From assembly GCA_903847605.1 (NCBI GenBank), contig CAINED010000076.1:241634-305633 (forward strand): a stretch of DNA of 64,000 nt, given 5' to 3'. The notes under the pieces are model-generated. The model did not search any database. It saw only the letters and a list, made by a program, of their open reading frames with translations, and was not told where the DNA came from. This DNA comes from an uncultured Hyphomicrobiales bacterium (GTDB lineage: Bacteria > Pseudomonadota > Alphaproteobacteria > Rhizobiales > Beijerinckiaceae). This document shows, piece after piece, positions 51,979-61,092 of this stretch. The position numbers were made by a program, and so were the translations under genes. Every line of letters begins with the position of its first letter. Position 1 is the stretch's first letter.

Positions 51979-52767
51979 ATGAGCGATGCCAAACCACGCA
52001 TCTGGGATGCGTTCCTCACCGAACGCGACAAGCAGGTGTTCAAGGCTTCCGGCTTTGGCGCCAAGGGCGGCTTCGGCAAAAAGCCCGCGCTGATCGTGAT
52101 CGACGTCAGTTACGGATTTGCAGGCGACAAACCGGAGCCAATCCTCGAATCGATCAAGCGCTGGAGCAATTCCTGCGGCGAGGAAAGCTGGGAAGCAATC
52201 GCTGTCATCAAGTCGCTCGCGGAGGCTTTCCGCGAGCGCCAGATGCCGGTGATCTACACGACCGGCGTGACAAGGCCGGACGGCTGGGACATTGGGAGCT
52301 GGGGCTGGAAGAATTCGCGCACGGGCGAGTCCGTTCCGAAGCCGCAGACTCTCGATGCCAACGAGATCGTTCCGGAAATCGCTCCGCAGCCACAGGATCT
52401 TGTCGTGTTGAAGCAGAAGCCCTCGGGTTTCTTCGGCTCCAACCTGCAGAGCTACCTCACCCTGCTGGGGTGCGACAGCGTCATCGTCACGGGCACCACG
52501 ACGTCCGGCTGCGTGCGGGCAACGGTGATCGATGCTTTCAGCCTGAACTATCGCGTGGCCATCGCTGAAGACGGCTGCTTCGATCGTTCGCAGGCCAGCC
52601 ATGCGATCAATCTTTGCGACATGCATGCCAAATATGCCGACGTAATGCCCGGCTCGGAAATCATCGAATGGGTGAAGACTTTGCCCTACGATCTTTTCCC
52701 GAACCTGCCGATGGGCTCAACCGTGCCGCCGCGAGGCGTACCATTGCGGCTCGTCTCGACGGGTTGA
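51979..52767 (+). CDS. N-carbamoylsarcosine amidase-like cysteine hydrolase (copy 2)
   Basis: A 262-residue tandem paralogue of the preceding gene, by eye about two-thirds identical, with the same Asp (ALIVIDVSYGF), Lys (LKQKPSGFFGS) and Cys (TGTTTSGCVRA). The long identical block around the nucleophile (SQASHAINLCDMHAKYADV) shows a fairly recent duplication. Differences concentrate in the middle loop and the C-terminus, which may change substrate. It follows 10 nt after copy 1 with GAGGAGG, so it is in the same sigma54-driven operon. Confidence 0.9.
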   Translation: MSDAKPRIWDAFLTERDKQVFKASGFGAKGGFGKKPALIVIDVSYGFAGDKPEPILESIKRWSNSCGEESWEAIAVIKSLAEAFRERQMPVIYTTGVTRPDGWDIGSWGWKNSRTGESVPKPQTLDANEIVPEIAPQPQDLVVLKQKPSGFFGSNLQSYLTLLGCDSVIVTGTTTSGCVRATVIDAFSLNYRVAIAEDGCFDRSQASHAINLCDMHAKYADVMPGSEIIEWVKTLPYDLFPNLPMGSTVPPRGVPLRLVSTG

Positions 52768-52817
52768 CAAGAAACCTCGGAGATAGAGGCGGAGAGCTTC
52801 GGCCCTCCGTTTCAGCA

Positions 52818-53801
52818 TCAGCCGTAGAGACCCGCCATTTTCGCCCGCAGCGCAATGAGCGGCGCAACGATGTCGAGCGCCGGCGTCGGCACGCCTGCAT
52901 CCCGCGCGAAATCCTGCAGGATCAGGATGGAGGAATCGATTTCCATGACGCGGCCGCGTTCGAGGTCCTGAAGCATCGAGGGCTTGTGTGTGGTGTTCGA
53001 GGGATTGGCGCGCAGCCTGGCGGGATCGAAGCCAAGCCCATCGACGCCATGCGCCTTGGCGATTGCGACCGCTTCACCCATCATGGCGAGCATGACTTCC
53101 TGTGTAGCCGGATTGCTCTGCACACCGCCGATCGTCGCCGTGGTCAGGGAGCAGAGCGCGAAATTCGGCGCAACCTGCATGAACTTCTTCCACATGGGCA
53201 CACGCAGATCAGGCGCGTAGTCGACCTGCGCATCGCTCAGCGCGAGGTCGCGCACGAGCCGCTCGGCCTCGCCCCGGTTTTCAGCCAGAGCAGACCCCAG
53301 CACGAACTGACCCTTCGCGCGCGAGGCATGAATGACGCCCGGCTCGGTGATCTCGCCGCCGGCCCAGGCGACCAGTCCATGCACGCGATTGATGTCGAAG
53401 GCGCGATGGAGCAACCCGTCGGGATCGAGCCGTGCGCAATCGATCTTCACATTCGAGCCCGGGCGCACGCCGTCGCCATAGAACCAGAAGACGCCGTTGA
53501 CCGAGAAGGCCACCTGCGTCTTCGGCCCCAGCAGCGGGCCGATGGCGCGGGCGACTTCCGGCAGGGCCGGCGTCTTGGTCGTTACGATGACAAGGTCCTG
53601 CGGGCCGAAATCGCGGGGATCGCTGGATGCAGCTACATGGGTGGTGACGTGAAAATCCGGGGCCTCGACTGTCAGGCCTCCGGCCCGGATCGCTTCCAGA
53701 TGCGGTCCACGCGCGATGACGCTGACTTCATGGCCCGCCCGCTCGCAGGCGCTGGCGAGAATCCCGCCGATGACACCCGCGCCGTAAACGCAAACTTTCA
53801 T
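52818..53801 (-). CDS. Ketopantoate reductase family oxidoreductase
   Basis: A 327-residue NAD(P)-dependent reductase of the PanE/ApbA fold. The N-terminal Rossmann motif is VCVYGAGVIGGILASACERAGHEVSVIARG. The C-terminal helical domain has the family stretch VPMWKKFMQVAPNFALCSLT with the active-site Lys, and MLQDLERGRVMEID with the conserved Glu. Many such proteins are not true PanE enzymes. Being convergent with the amidase operon, it may reduce a keto acid made there, which is unproven. Confidence 0.9.
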   Translation of the reverse strand: MKVCVYGAGVIGGILASACERAGHEVSVIARGPHLEAIRAGGLTVEAPDFHVTTHVAASSDPRDFGPQDLVIVTTKTPALPEVARAIGPLLGPKTQVAFSVNGVFWFYGDGVRPGSNVKIDCARLDPDGLLHRAFDINRVHGLVAWAGGEITEPGVIHASRAKGQFVLGSALAENRGEAERLVRDLALSDAQVDYAPDLRVPMWKKFMQVAPNFALCSLTTATIGGVQSNPATQEVMLAMMGEAVAIAKAHGVDGLGFDPARLRANPSNTTHKPSMLQDLERGRVMEIDSSILILQDFARDAGVPTPALDIVAPLIALRAKMAGLYG

Positions 53802-53907
53802 AAACTTCCCCCATGCGGGCTTTGCACCGCAGCAAATTGATGGTCACATACTGTCGCAAAACGTGAGGCCGGTCGAATCCGCTGCGGCCCCGTTTTGCTT
53901 GCCACTT

Positions 53908-53936
53908 TTGACCCGCGCCCTTAAACCGCACACTAT
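53908..53936 (+). promoter_or_regulatory. Sigma70-type promoter of fabI
   Basis: TTGACC (53908-53913) and CACTAT (53931-53936) with a 17-base spacer, about 50 bp before the fabI start. Confidence 0.55.
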
Positions 53937-53992
53937 CGATGAGGGAATCCGGTGTCGCGGGGGCGTTCCGGGGACGAAATGACGGAAAAGCG

Positions 53993-54844
53993 ATGTCGAT
54001 ATCTGAAGTTTCGCAGGTTCAGGCCGCTTCCGGCTCGGGAATCCTGAAAGGCAAGCGCGGACTGGTGATGGGGGTCGCCAATAACCGCTCCATCGCCTGG
54101 GGGATCGCCAAGGCGTGTCACGACGCCGGCGCGGAGCTCGCCTTCACCTGGCAGGGCGAGGCGCTGGAAAAGCGCGTAAGGCCGCTGGCCGAGCAGATCG
54201 GCGCATTCCCGGCCGGCCATTGCGACGTGACCGACGGGGCGACCATCGACGCGATGTTCGAGAACATTGCCGCCCACTGGGGTGGGCTCGATTTCGTGGT
54301 TCATTGCATTGCATTTTCCGACAAGGACGAGCTGACCGGGCGCTACGTCGATACGTCCGAGGGCAATTTCACGAAGTCGATGCTCATCTCCTGCTATTCC
54401 TTCACGGCCATCGCGCAGCGGGCCGAGAAGCTGATGAAGGATGGCGGCTCGCTTCTGACGCTGACCTATTACGGCGCCGAAAAGTGGATGCCGCATTATA
54501 ATGTGATGGGCGTCGCCAAGGCGGCACTTGAGGCGAGCGTGCGCTACATGGCGGCCGACCTCGGCGAGAAGAACATTCGCGTCAATGCCATCTCCGCAGG
54601 GCCCATCAAGACGCTGGCGGCCTCGGGGATTGGCGACTTCCGCTATATCCTCAAATGGAACGAACTGAATTCGCCCCTGCGCCGCACGGTCACCATCGAG
54701 GAAGTGGGCGAAACCGGCGCCTTCCTCTGCTCTCCCATGTCGCGCGGCATCACCGGCGAAATCCTGCATGTCGACGCCGGCTACCATATCGTCGGCATGA
54801 AGCATCCGAATGCGCCTGATATCGCCGTCGCTGCCAAGGACTGA
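53993..54844 (+). CDS. fabI: Enoyl-ACP reductase (NADH)
   Basis: FabI carries out the last reduction of each round of fatty acid elongation in the cytosol. The 283-residue frame has the NAD-binding GVANNRSIAWGIAKACHDAGAELAFTWQG. The Tyr-x6-Lys pair of FabI is in YYGAEKWMPHYNVMGVAKAALEASVRY, followed by ISAGPIKTLAASGIGDF. Triclosan-type inhibitors would act here. ATG 53993 has CGGAAAAG upstream. It is 18 nt before the histidine phosphatase gene, on the same strand. Confidence 0.97.
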   Translation: MSISEVSQVQAASGSGILKGKRGLVMGVANNRSIAWGIAKACHDAGAELAFTWQGEALEKRVRPLAEQIGAFPAGHCDVTDGATIDAMFENIAAHWGGLDFVVHCIAFSDKDELTGRYVDTSEGNFTKSMLISCYSFTAIAQRAEKLMKDGGSLLTLTYYGAEKWMPHYNVMGVAKAALEASVRYMAADLGEKNIRVNAISAGPIKTLAASGIGDFRYILKWNELNSPLRRTVTIEEVGETGAFLCSPMSRGITGEILHVDAGYHIVGMKHPNAPDIAVAAKD

Positions 54845-54862
54845 GGCGATTCAATTCCGACC

Positions 54863-55459
54863 ATGCTGGCCCACCGCCTCATCTTCATCCGTCACGGCGA
54901 AACCGCCTGGAATGTCGAGAGGCGTCTGCAGGGCCATCAGGACATCCCGCTGAACGAAAAAGGCGTCTGGCAGGCGAGCGAGTCGGGCCGCCGCGTCCTG
55001 AAGATGCTCGGTCCCAGGGGCGTGCGCGCCGACAACTTGCGATTTGTCGCCTCGCCGCTCGGCCGCACCATCCACACGATGCGCCTCGCGCGTCAGGCGA
55101 TGGGCCTGCCCGAGGAAGGCTACGATGTCGATGCACGCCTTAAAGAGCTGACCTTCGGCGATTGGGAAGGTCTCACCTGGCCGGAAGTGCAGGCGCGCTC
55201 GCCACATTCGGCCAACTGGCGCGAAGGCGACAAGTGGAATTTCGTGCCGCCGGGCGGCGAGAGTTACGCGATGCTTGCGGCGCGGCTCGAACCCTGGCTT
55301 GAAAGGGTCGAGAGCGATCTCGTCGTCGTCTCGCATGGCGGCGTGGCACGGACGCTGATGCAAATGATCGGCGGTCTCGCCAGCGAACGCGCCGCGCTTG
55401 CCGATGTCTGGCAGGGGCGCGTGCTGGTTTTCCACAGGGACCGCTTCGACTGGGACTGA
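54863..55459 (+). CDS. Histidine phosphatase family protein
   Basis: A 198-residue phosphoglycerate-mutase-like phosphatase. The catalytic RHG motif is LIFIRHGETAWNVERRLQGHQDIPLNEKG, with the later SPLGRTIHTM and VVSHGGVARTLMQ (second His). Members are cofactor-independent phosphatases of sugars, alpha-ribazole phosphate or other small esters, and the substrate is unknown. It is probably co-transcribed with fabI (18 nt apart). Confidence 0.92.
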   Translation: MLAHRLIFIRHGETAWNVERRLQGHQDIPLNEKGVWQASESGRRVLKMLGPRGVRADNLRFVASPLGRTIHTMRLARQAMGLPEEGYDVDARLKELTFGDWEGLTWPEVQARSPHSANWREGDKWNFVPPGGESYAMLAARLEPWLERVESDLVVVSHGGVARTLMQMIGGLASERAALADVWQGRVLVFHRDRFDWD

Positions 55460-55757
55460 CGTGGTCCTCCGCGCGCACGCGCTATGTCATAATTTTGCAG
55501 CACGCGCGCAACACTCGCTCAGAAATCTGCGCGTCTGCTTCTCGCGTCCAATTATTCATATTGGGTTCAGTGTCCGATCACGATTATGCGAGCCTGCAGT
55601 CATCCAATCCGGAAGGCTGCAGAAGTCGGGAAGGCGAGGGCGGGGTTTCAGATATCGCGAAGACCGGGACGAGGGGCGAGGGCGGTCGCGCCGATCCGGT
55701 CGAATGTGAGAAACCCCTGCAAAACCTGCATTTCCTCGACGGAGGATGCTTCGGGCT
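55460..55757. other. Intergenic 298 bp upstream of the Pls-like gene
   Basis: No gene or terminator with a T-run is seen. The middle (about 55540-55570, AATTATTCATATTGGG) is AT-rich and may hold the promoter of the large synthetase gene. Frames crossing here continue antisense or out of frame with the synthetase. Confidence 0.4.
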
Positions 55758-58700
55758 ATGTATAGAAAAAACGATCAGGACGCTTCGGGTCAGCAAGAAA
55801 ATCACCGTCCTACCGCTCCCCGCCATATCAACCTCGATTCGCAAACGCACTCCTGTCTCGCGGGCGCCTCGATTCCGGCCCTTGTGCGCGACGAGGTGCT
55901 GGCGGAAATCTTCGCGGCCACCGTCGCGGCGCATCCCGGGCGCGTCTGTCTCGTCGAGGGCTCGCGCCGGCTGACTTATGCACAGGCCGATGCAGCAGCG
56001 ACGGCGATCGCACGCGGGCTGAATCGCCTCGGCATTGGCCCGGGCGCCGTCGTGGGTCTGTGGATGGCGCGCGGCGCCGATCTCCTCATCGGCCAGATCG
56101 CCATCGCCAAGACCGGCGCGGCATGGTTGCCGTTCGATGCCGACGTGCCCGTCGATCGCGTCGCCGTTTGTCTCGGCGATGCGGAAGCGAAGGCGCTTCT
56201 GGTCGGCGACGCTCACTTTGCCAAGGCGCATGGCGCGGTCGGATGCCCTGTGGTGCGCGAGATCGACCTCGTCGACGAAGACGACACGAGCATTGTCGAT
56301 GCGCGCGCCGCCGGCTGCACGCCGGATCATCCCGCGTATCTCATCTACACATCCGGTTCGACGGGCACGCCCAAGGGCATCGTCGTCGCCCAGCGGAACA
56401 TCTGTCACTATCTGCGCTCCGCCAACGAAGTTTATGGCATCCGTGGCGATGACGTGATCTTTCAGGGCGCTTCCGTCGCTTTCGATCTTTCGATGGAAGA
56501 AATCTGGGTGCCCTATCTCGTCGGCGCCTCGCTCTTCGTCGCGACGCCGGAGATCATGGGCGAGGCAGAGAAGTTGCCCGACGTTCTCGAGGCCGCGGGC
56601 GTGACGGTCCTCGACACCGTGCCGACGCTACTCGCGCTGATGCCGCGCGATGTCGCGAGCCTGCGCATCATCATCCTCGGCGGCGAAGCCTGCCCCGCAT
56701 CCATCGCGGAACGCTGGTCCCGGGATGGCCGTGTCATATTTAACAGTTACGGCCCGACCGAAGCGACCGTAGTTGCGACCATCGCAGAAGTGCGTCCGGG
56801 CGAAGCCGTCACGATCGGCAAGCCGATCCCCAACTACACCTGCTATGTCGTAGACGAGCAGCTGAACCTGCTCCCTCACGGCAGCGAAGGCGAACTGCTG
56901 ATCGGCGGCCCGGGCGTTGCCACCGGCTATCTCAAGCGGCCGGAGCTGACCTCCGACAAGTTCATCGCCAATCCCTTCAGCAGTGAAGGCATCGATCCCG
57001 TGCTCTATCGCTCGGGCGATGCTGTCGCGCTGGATGAAAAGGGCGACATTCTCTTCCGCGGGCGCATCGACGACCAGGTCAAGATCCGGGGCTTTCGTGT
57101 CGAGCTCGGCGAGATCGAGGCGAAGCTCGCCGCGCTGCCGGAAGTGGCGCAGGCGGCCGTCGTGTTGCGCAACGAGAACGGCATCGACCAGCTCGTCGCC
57201 TTCCTCGTGCCGGCGCAGACGGCAGATATCGCCGCAGGTGTCGCCCCTGGTATCGAAGCAAAGACGTTGCGCATCTCCCTGCGCGACCGCCTGCCCTCCT
57301 ACATGATCCCCTCGCGCTTCGAGGCCATGCAGGAGTTGCCGCGCCTTTCTTCCGGCAAGCTCGATCGCAAGACGCTCAAGGGCCTCGAGCTCTCCACCCC
57401 CGCCGCTTCGACCGAAGCGCAGGAAGAGCCGCAGACCGAGACCGAAGCGAAACTGCTGGAAGCCGCGAAGGCCGTCCTGCCGCCGCAACCCATCCCCTTC
57501 GACGCGGACTTCTTCACCGAGCTCGGCGGCCATTCGCTGCTGGCGGCGAAATTCGTGTCAATCCTGCGCCAGACGCCGGCGCTGGCGACCGTCACGTTGC
57601 AGGACATGTATGCGGCTCGAACCCTCCGCCGCCTTGGCGAAATCCTCGACGACCGCGCCCACTTTGCCAGTGGCGGACCGCAGGATCTCTCCTTCACGCC
57701 GCCGCCCTTCATGCGCCGCTTCCTCTGCGGCTCGGCGCAGGCGGTTGCGCTCGTCTTCATCTACGGCCTTGTCACCATGCAGTGGCTCGGCCTCTTCCTG
57801 TCGACGATCCTCATCATCGACAAGGACATGCCGGTCTGGAAGGAAATCATCGTCCTTCCCTTCATCTATGTGGTGATCAACCTCGCCATCAAGGTCATCG
57901 GCATCGCGCTGAAATGGATCATCATCGGGCGCACCAAGCCGGGCGTCTATCCCCTCTGGGGCGCTTATTACTTCCGCCTCTGGTTTGTCGAACGTCTTGT
58001 TCAGGTCACGCAGGACAAGTTCCTGCAATGCTCTCCGCTGATGCGCTGGTTCCTGCGCGGGCTCGGCGCGAAGATCGGCCGCGACACGATGATCGGTGAA
58101 CTCGAGGTCGGCGCGGTCGATCTCATCACCATCGGCGACAATGCCTCGACCGGTCTCAAGAACAAGTTCGCCAACATCGAGGTCATCGGCGACAAGGTCT
58201 ATGTCGGCCGCATCACGATTGGCCATGGCGTCGCGACCGGAAATTGCGTGGTCATGAGCCGCGACATCGTCATCGGCGACGATGCGCAGGTGCGCGATCT
58301 CAGCGCCCTGCCGCCAGGCACGGTTGTCGAAGCCGGTGAAATCTGGGATGGCTCGCCGGCCAAGAAAGTCGGCATGGTCGATATCGCCGCCCTGCCGCCG
58401 ATTGCAGAAGCGGGCAAGCTCACGCGCTTCGCGCACGCCTGCTATTATTCCGTCACCTATGTCCTGCTGACGATGTTCGGCCTCCTGCCGATCTTCCCGG
58501 CCTTCTACGTGCTCTACAACCTCGATGCGCTCATCGACGGCGTGAACGACTACGATGTGTCGTGGACCATGTTGCCCATTCTGGCATGGCCCGCCGCCTT
58601 CGTCCTCGTCGTCGTCTCGATGATCGCGATCATCGCTCTGCGCTGGGCGGTGCTGCCGCGGGTGCGGACCGGCGTCTATTCGATGCATTCGACTTTCTAT

Positions 58701-59903
58701 CTGCGCAAATGGACGCTCTCCATCGCGACGGAAGTCATTCTCGAAACCCTGTCGAGCCTCTTTGCGACCGTCTACATGCGCCACTGGTATCGCATGATGG
58801 GTGCACGCATCGGCAAGGGCACCGAGATTTCAACGAACCTCGGGGGCCGTTACGACATCGTCGATATCGGCGCCGATGGATTTCTCGGCGACGAATGCGT
58901 CTTCGGCGATGAGGATCTGCATCGCGGCTGGATGACGCTGCGCGAAATCAAGACAGGTGATCGCGTCTTCATCGGCAACGACAGTGTAATCCCCGCCGGG
59001 TCGGTGATCGGCGATGGCGCGCTGGTCGGCGTCAAATCGAAGACGCCGGAAGGCAATGTCGTGAAGCCGGGCGAAACATGGTTCGGCTCGCCGGCGATGG
59101 CCATTCCCAACCGGCAGAAGATGGATGTGCCCGCGCATTGGACCTACAAGCCGCCGCTGTGGTTCCGTATCTTCCGCTATTTCTTCGAAGCCTTCCACAC
59201 GGCCCTGCCGACGGCGATCTTCATCGTCATGGCCTTCATCACCGCCGACATCGTCGCCGACCCGGTCGGCGAGGGTCAGTGGGGTCTCGCCATCGCCTAT
59301 ATCCTCGCCTCCGGCGTCGTGATGGCCATTCTCGCGATCTTCCTCTGCGCGGCGATCAAATGGGTGACGATGGGCGTCTACAAGCCGACGATGAAGCCGA
59401 TGTGGTCGTTCTGGGCGATGCGCACGGAAATGGTCGCGGTGCTCTACGGCGGCATGGTCGGCAAGGTGTCGAGCGAATTCCTGCGTGGCACGCCCTTCCT
59501 GCCCTGGGCCCTTCGCCTCTACGGCTGCAAGATCGGCAAGGGCGTATGGATGGATCTCACCGACGTCACCGAATTCGATTGCGTGAAGATCGGCGACTAT
59601 GCGGCGCTCAACATGACGGCCTGCCTGCAGACGCACCTCTACGAAGATCGCATCATGAAGGTCGGTCGCATCGAGATCGGCAAGGGCGTCACGGTCGGAT
59701 GGTGCGCGACGGTTCTCTACGACTCCAAGGTCGGCGACTACGCACAGATCGCGCCGCTGACGGTGGTGATGAAGGGCGAGAACATTCCGGCGCATACGGC
59801 ATGGGCCGGCGCGCCCGCTCAACCGGCGAAGGCCGTCTTCCTCGCGCAGCCGCAGGAGGCTCCCGCAGCGGAAGGCAAGCCGGAGATCGCGCTCGCGGCT
59901 TGA
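55758..59903 (+). CDS. Pls/PosA-like non-ribosomal peptide synthetase with membrane LbH domains
   Basis: A 1381-residue membrane protein built like epsilon-poly-L-lysine synthetase (Pls). An adenylation domain (about 30-540; core motifs YTSGSTGTPKG, YGPTEAT, YRSGD, GRIDDQVKIRGFRVELGEIE, GKLDRK) is followed by a thiolation domain with phosphopantetheine Ser593 in ELGGHSLL. A C-terminal half (about 640-1381) has pairs of membrane helices alternating with three left-handed beta-helix (acyltransferase-like) domains. There is no condensation or thioesterase domain; in Pls the LbH domains polymerise the bound amino acid. Acidic residues at pocket positions (FDLSMEE) suggest a basic amino acid, tentatively. 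ATG 55758 is used because GGAGG abuts the earlier ATG 55746. Confidence 0.9.
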   Translation: MYRKNDQDASGQQENHRPTAPRHINLDSQTHSCLAGASIPALVRDEVLAEIFAATVAAHPGRVCLVEGSRRLTYAQADAAATAIARGLNRLGIGPGAVVGLWMARGADLLIGQIAIAKTGAAWLPFDADVPVDRVAVCLGDAEAKALLVGDAHFAKAHGAVGCPVVREIDLVDEDDTSIVDARAAGCTPDHPAYLIYTSGSTGTPKGIVVAQRNICHYLRSANEVYGIRGDDVIFQGASVAFDLSMEEIWVPYLVGASLFVATPEIMGEAEKLPDVLEAAGVTVLDTVPTLLALMPRDVASLRIIILGGEACPASIAERWSRDGRVIFNSYGPTEATVVATIAEVRPGEAVTIGKPIPNYTCYVVDEQLNLLPHGSEGELLIGGPGVATGYLKRPELTSDKFIANPFSSEGIDPVLYRSGDAVALDEKGDILFRGRIDDQVKIRGFRVELGEIEAKLAALPEVAQAAVVLRNENGIDQLVAFLVPAQTADIAAGVAPGIEAKTLRISLRDRLPSYMIPSRFEAMQELPRLSSGKLDRKTLKGLELSTPAASTEAQEEPQTETEAKLLEAAKAVLPPQPIPFDADFFTELGGHSLLAAKFVSILRQTPALATVTLQDMYAARTLRRLGEILDDRAHFASGGPQDLSFTPPPFMRRFLCGSAQAVALVFIYGLVTMQWLGLFLSTILIIDKDMPVWKEIIVLPFIYVVINLAIKVIGIALKWIIIGRTKPGVYPLWGAYYFRLWFVERLVQVTQDKFLQCSPLMRWFLRGLGAKIGRDTMIGELEVGAVDLITIGDNASTGLKNKFANIEVIGDKVYVGRITIGHGVATGNCVVMSRDIVIGDDAQVRDLSALPPGTVVEAGEIWDGSPAKKVGMVDIAALPPIAEAGKLTRFAHACYYSVTYVLLTMFGLLPIFPAFYVLYNLDALIDGVNDYDVSWTMLPILAWPAAFVLVVVSMIAIIALRWAVLPRVRTGVYSMHSTFYLRKWTLSIATEVILETLSSLFATVYMRHWYRMMGARIGKGTEISTNLGGRYDIVDIGADGFLGDECVFGDEDLHRGWMTLREIKTGDRVFIGNDSVIPAGSVIGDGALVGVKSKTPEGNVVKPGETWFGSPAMAIPNRQKMDVPAHWTYKPPLWFRIFRYFFEAFHTALPTAIFIVMAFITADIVADPVGEGQWGLAIAYILASGVVMAILAIFLCAAIKWVTMGVYKPTMKPMWSFWAMRTEMVAVLYGGMVGKVSSEFLRGTPFLPWALRLYGCKIGKGVWMDLTDVTEFDCVKIGDYAALNMTACLQTHLYEDRIMKVGRIEIGKGVTVGWCATVLYDSKVGDYAQIAPLTVVMKGENIPAHTAWAGAPAQPAKAVFLAQPQEAPAAEGKPEIALAA

Positions 59904-59968
59904 TGGCCGGGTTCCTCGTCAAGACCTGGTGTCAATAGCGCTTGGGATGGAAAGCGGCGTTGGCGCGA

Positions 59969-60511
59969 TCATACCGCGCTTTTGTCGCCATCATCTGGAC
60001 CATTGTGCGCCTCGCCGCCATTCAGGCTCAGGCCGGTTTTGCGATGGATGGTTTTGTTGAGCGCCGCATGTCCGGCCTGCATCGGCGAATACCAGATGCG
60101 AAGGCCGCCGCCCGACACCCGGAAGGCCTGAACGGACGGAAGATAGGCCCATGCTTCGATCTGCTCCCAGCGCAGGCTGCGCGTCCCGCCGAGCGGATGC
60201 CAGGAATTCAGACCGTCCGGCGTCCACCAGACTCGAAAGAAGAACACGCAATAGATGAGGTAGAGCGATCCCAGGACGAAACAGCCTGAAACGATCGCTG
60301 CCATGGTCTGCTCGGAAGGTTTGGCCTGGGCTGCCACCCAGACGACGAAGGCGCTGAAGGGTAGGGACAGTGCGACGCCCCAACGCATCGCCGCAGTCCA
60401 ACCGAGTTCCCGCCGCGAAGGGCTCTTGTGCGACGAACCGCGAAACGCGCCGGACAGCAGTAGTGCTACGGCGAGGCTCGCTATAATTCCTATGATGAGA
60501 TGCCGTTGCAT
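59969..60511 (-). CDS. Small membrane protein with PH-like domain
   Basis: A 180-residue protein with three hydrophobic segments (about 3-22, 43-60, 70-93). A soluble C-terminal part (FFFRVWWTPDGLNSWHPLGGTRSLRWEQIEAWAYLPSVQAFRVSGGG) looks like a bacterial PH domain. No specific function can be given. I placed the start at ATG 60511, since a longer frame would overlap the next gene. It lies convergent to the Pls-like gene, 65 bp away. Confidence 0.65.
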   Translation of the reverse strand: MQRHLIIGIIASLAVALLLSGAFRGSSHKSPSRRELGWTAAMRWGVALSLPFSAFVVWVAAQAKPSEQTMAAIVSGCFVLGSLYLIYCVFFFRVWWTPDGLNSWHPLGGTRSLRWEQIEAWAYLPSVQAFRVSGGGLRIWYSPMQAGHAALNKTIHRKTGLSLNGGEAHNGPDDGDKSAV

Positions 60512-60554
60512 GGCGTCGACCCGTCTGTCGCAGCCAAGGGCTGCCGGTTGCGCC

Positions 60555-61049
60555 TTAAATCTGCTTCCAGGGTTGAACCTTGCCGACGCTCCACTCGCCG
60601 GAGCGGTCACGGCAGGCGTCTCCCTGCAACTGCTCTGTTTTGAGCGAGCCGCCGAGTTCGGCGATAAAGGCGCGGCAGATCTTGTCGTCCACGGCCTTGG
60701 CCTGACCGACCGGTGTGAAGGAGCCGCGCGCTTTCGATTGAGGATTTTCCCAGGTCACCGGCGAACCATTGCCTTGCGGATCGAGCGCGAGGCCCATCGC
60801 GCCTTTGGCCCTGCGCCAGTCTTCCTGGTCGAGCGTGTTCGACAGGGGCGAGGTTCCCCGGATCGAGCCAGTGACGTCTTCCGTCGATGAGGTCTTCGCC
60901 ATCAGCGAGGGCAAGGGGATGCCCGTCGCGCAGCCGCCGGCCGTTGCAGTTGCGATGCCGATGGCGACAAGCTGCAGTATGCGCCCTATATTGGCGCGAA
61001 GGCTTGCCGTACTCGCCGACCGACTGACGTCCCGGGGGAAAACGCGCAC
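60555..61049 (-). CDS. RT0821/Lpp0805 family surface protein
   Basis: A 164-residue outer-membrane-type protein of the RT0821/Lpp0805 surface family found in alphaproteobacteria. Family marks are [50 protein letters not shown] and the C-terminal [13 protein letters not shown] lipobox-like ATAGGC near residue 40 suggests lipidation; the frame starts at GTG 61049, which may be too far upstream. It is divergent from pdxH, an arrangement I recall in relatives. Confidence 0.8.
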   Translation of the reverse strand: MRVFPRDVSRSASTASLRANIGRILQLVAIGIATATAGGCATGIPLPSLMAKTSSTEDVTGSIRGTSPLSNTLDQEDWRRAKGAMGLALDPQGNGSPVTWENPQSKARGSFTPVGQAKAVDDKICRAFIAELGGSLKTEQLQGDACRDRSGEWSVGKVQPWKQI

Positions 61050-61092
61050 GCTTTATTCCTGTCACTCAAATGCAACCTCGGGAATTAATGCC

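Noticed and set aside
55495..55745. Frame upstream of the Pls-like gene that might be a leader peptide
   Set aside because: It runs out of frame into the synthetase gene, with no ribosome site and no conserved motif.
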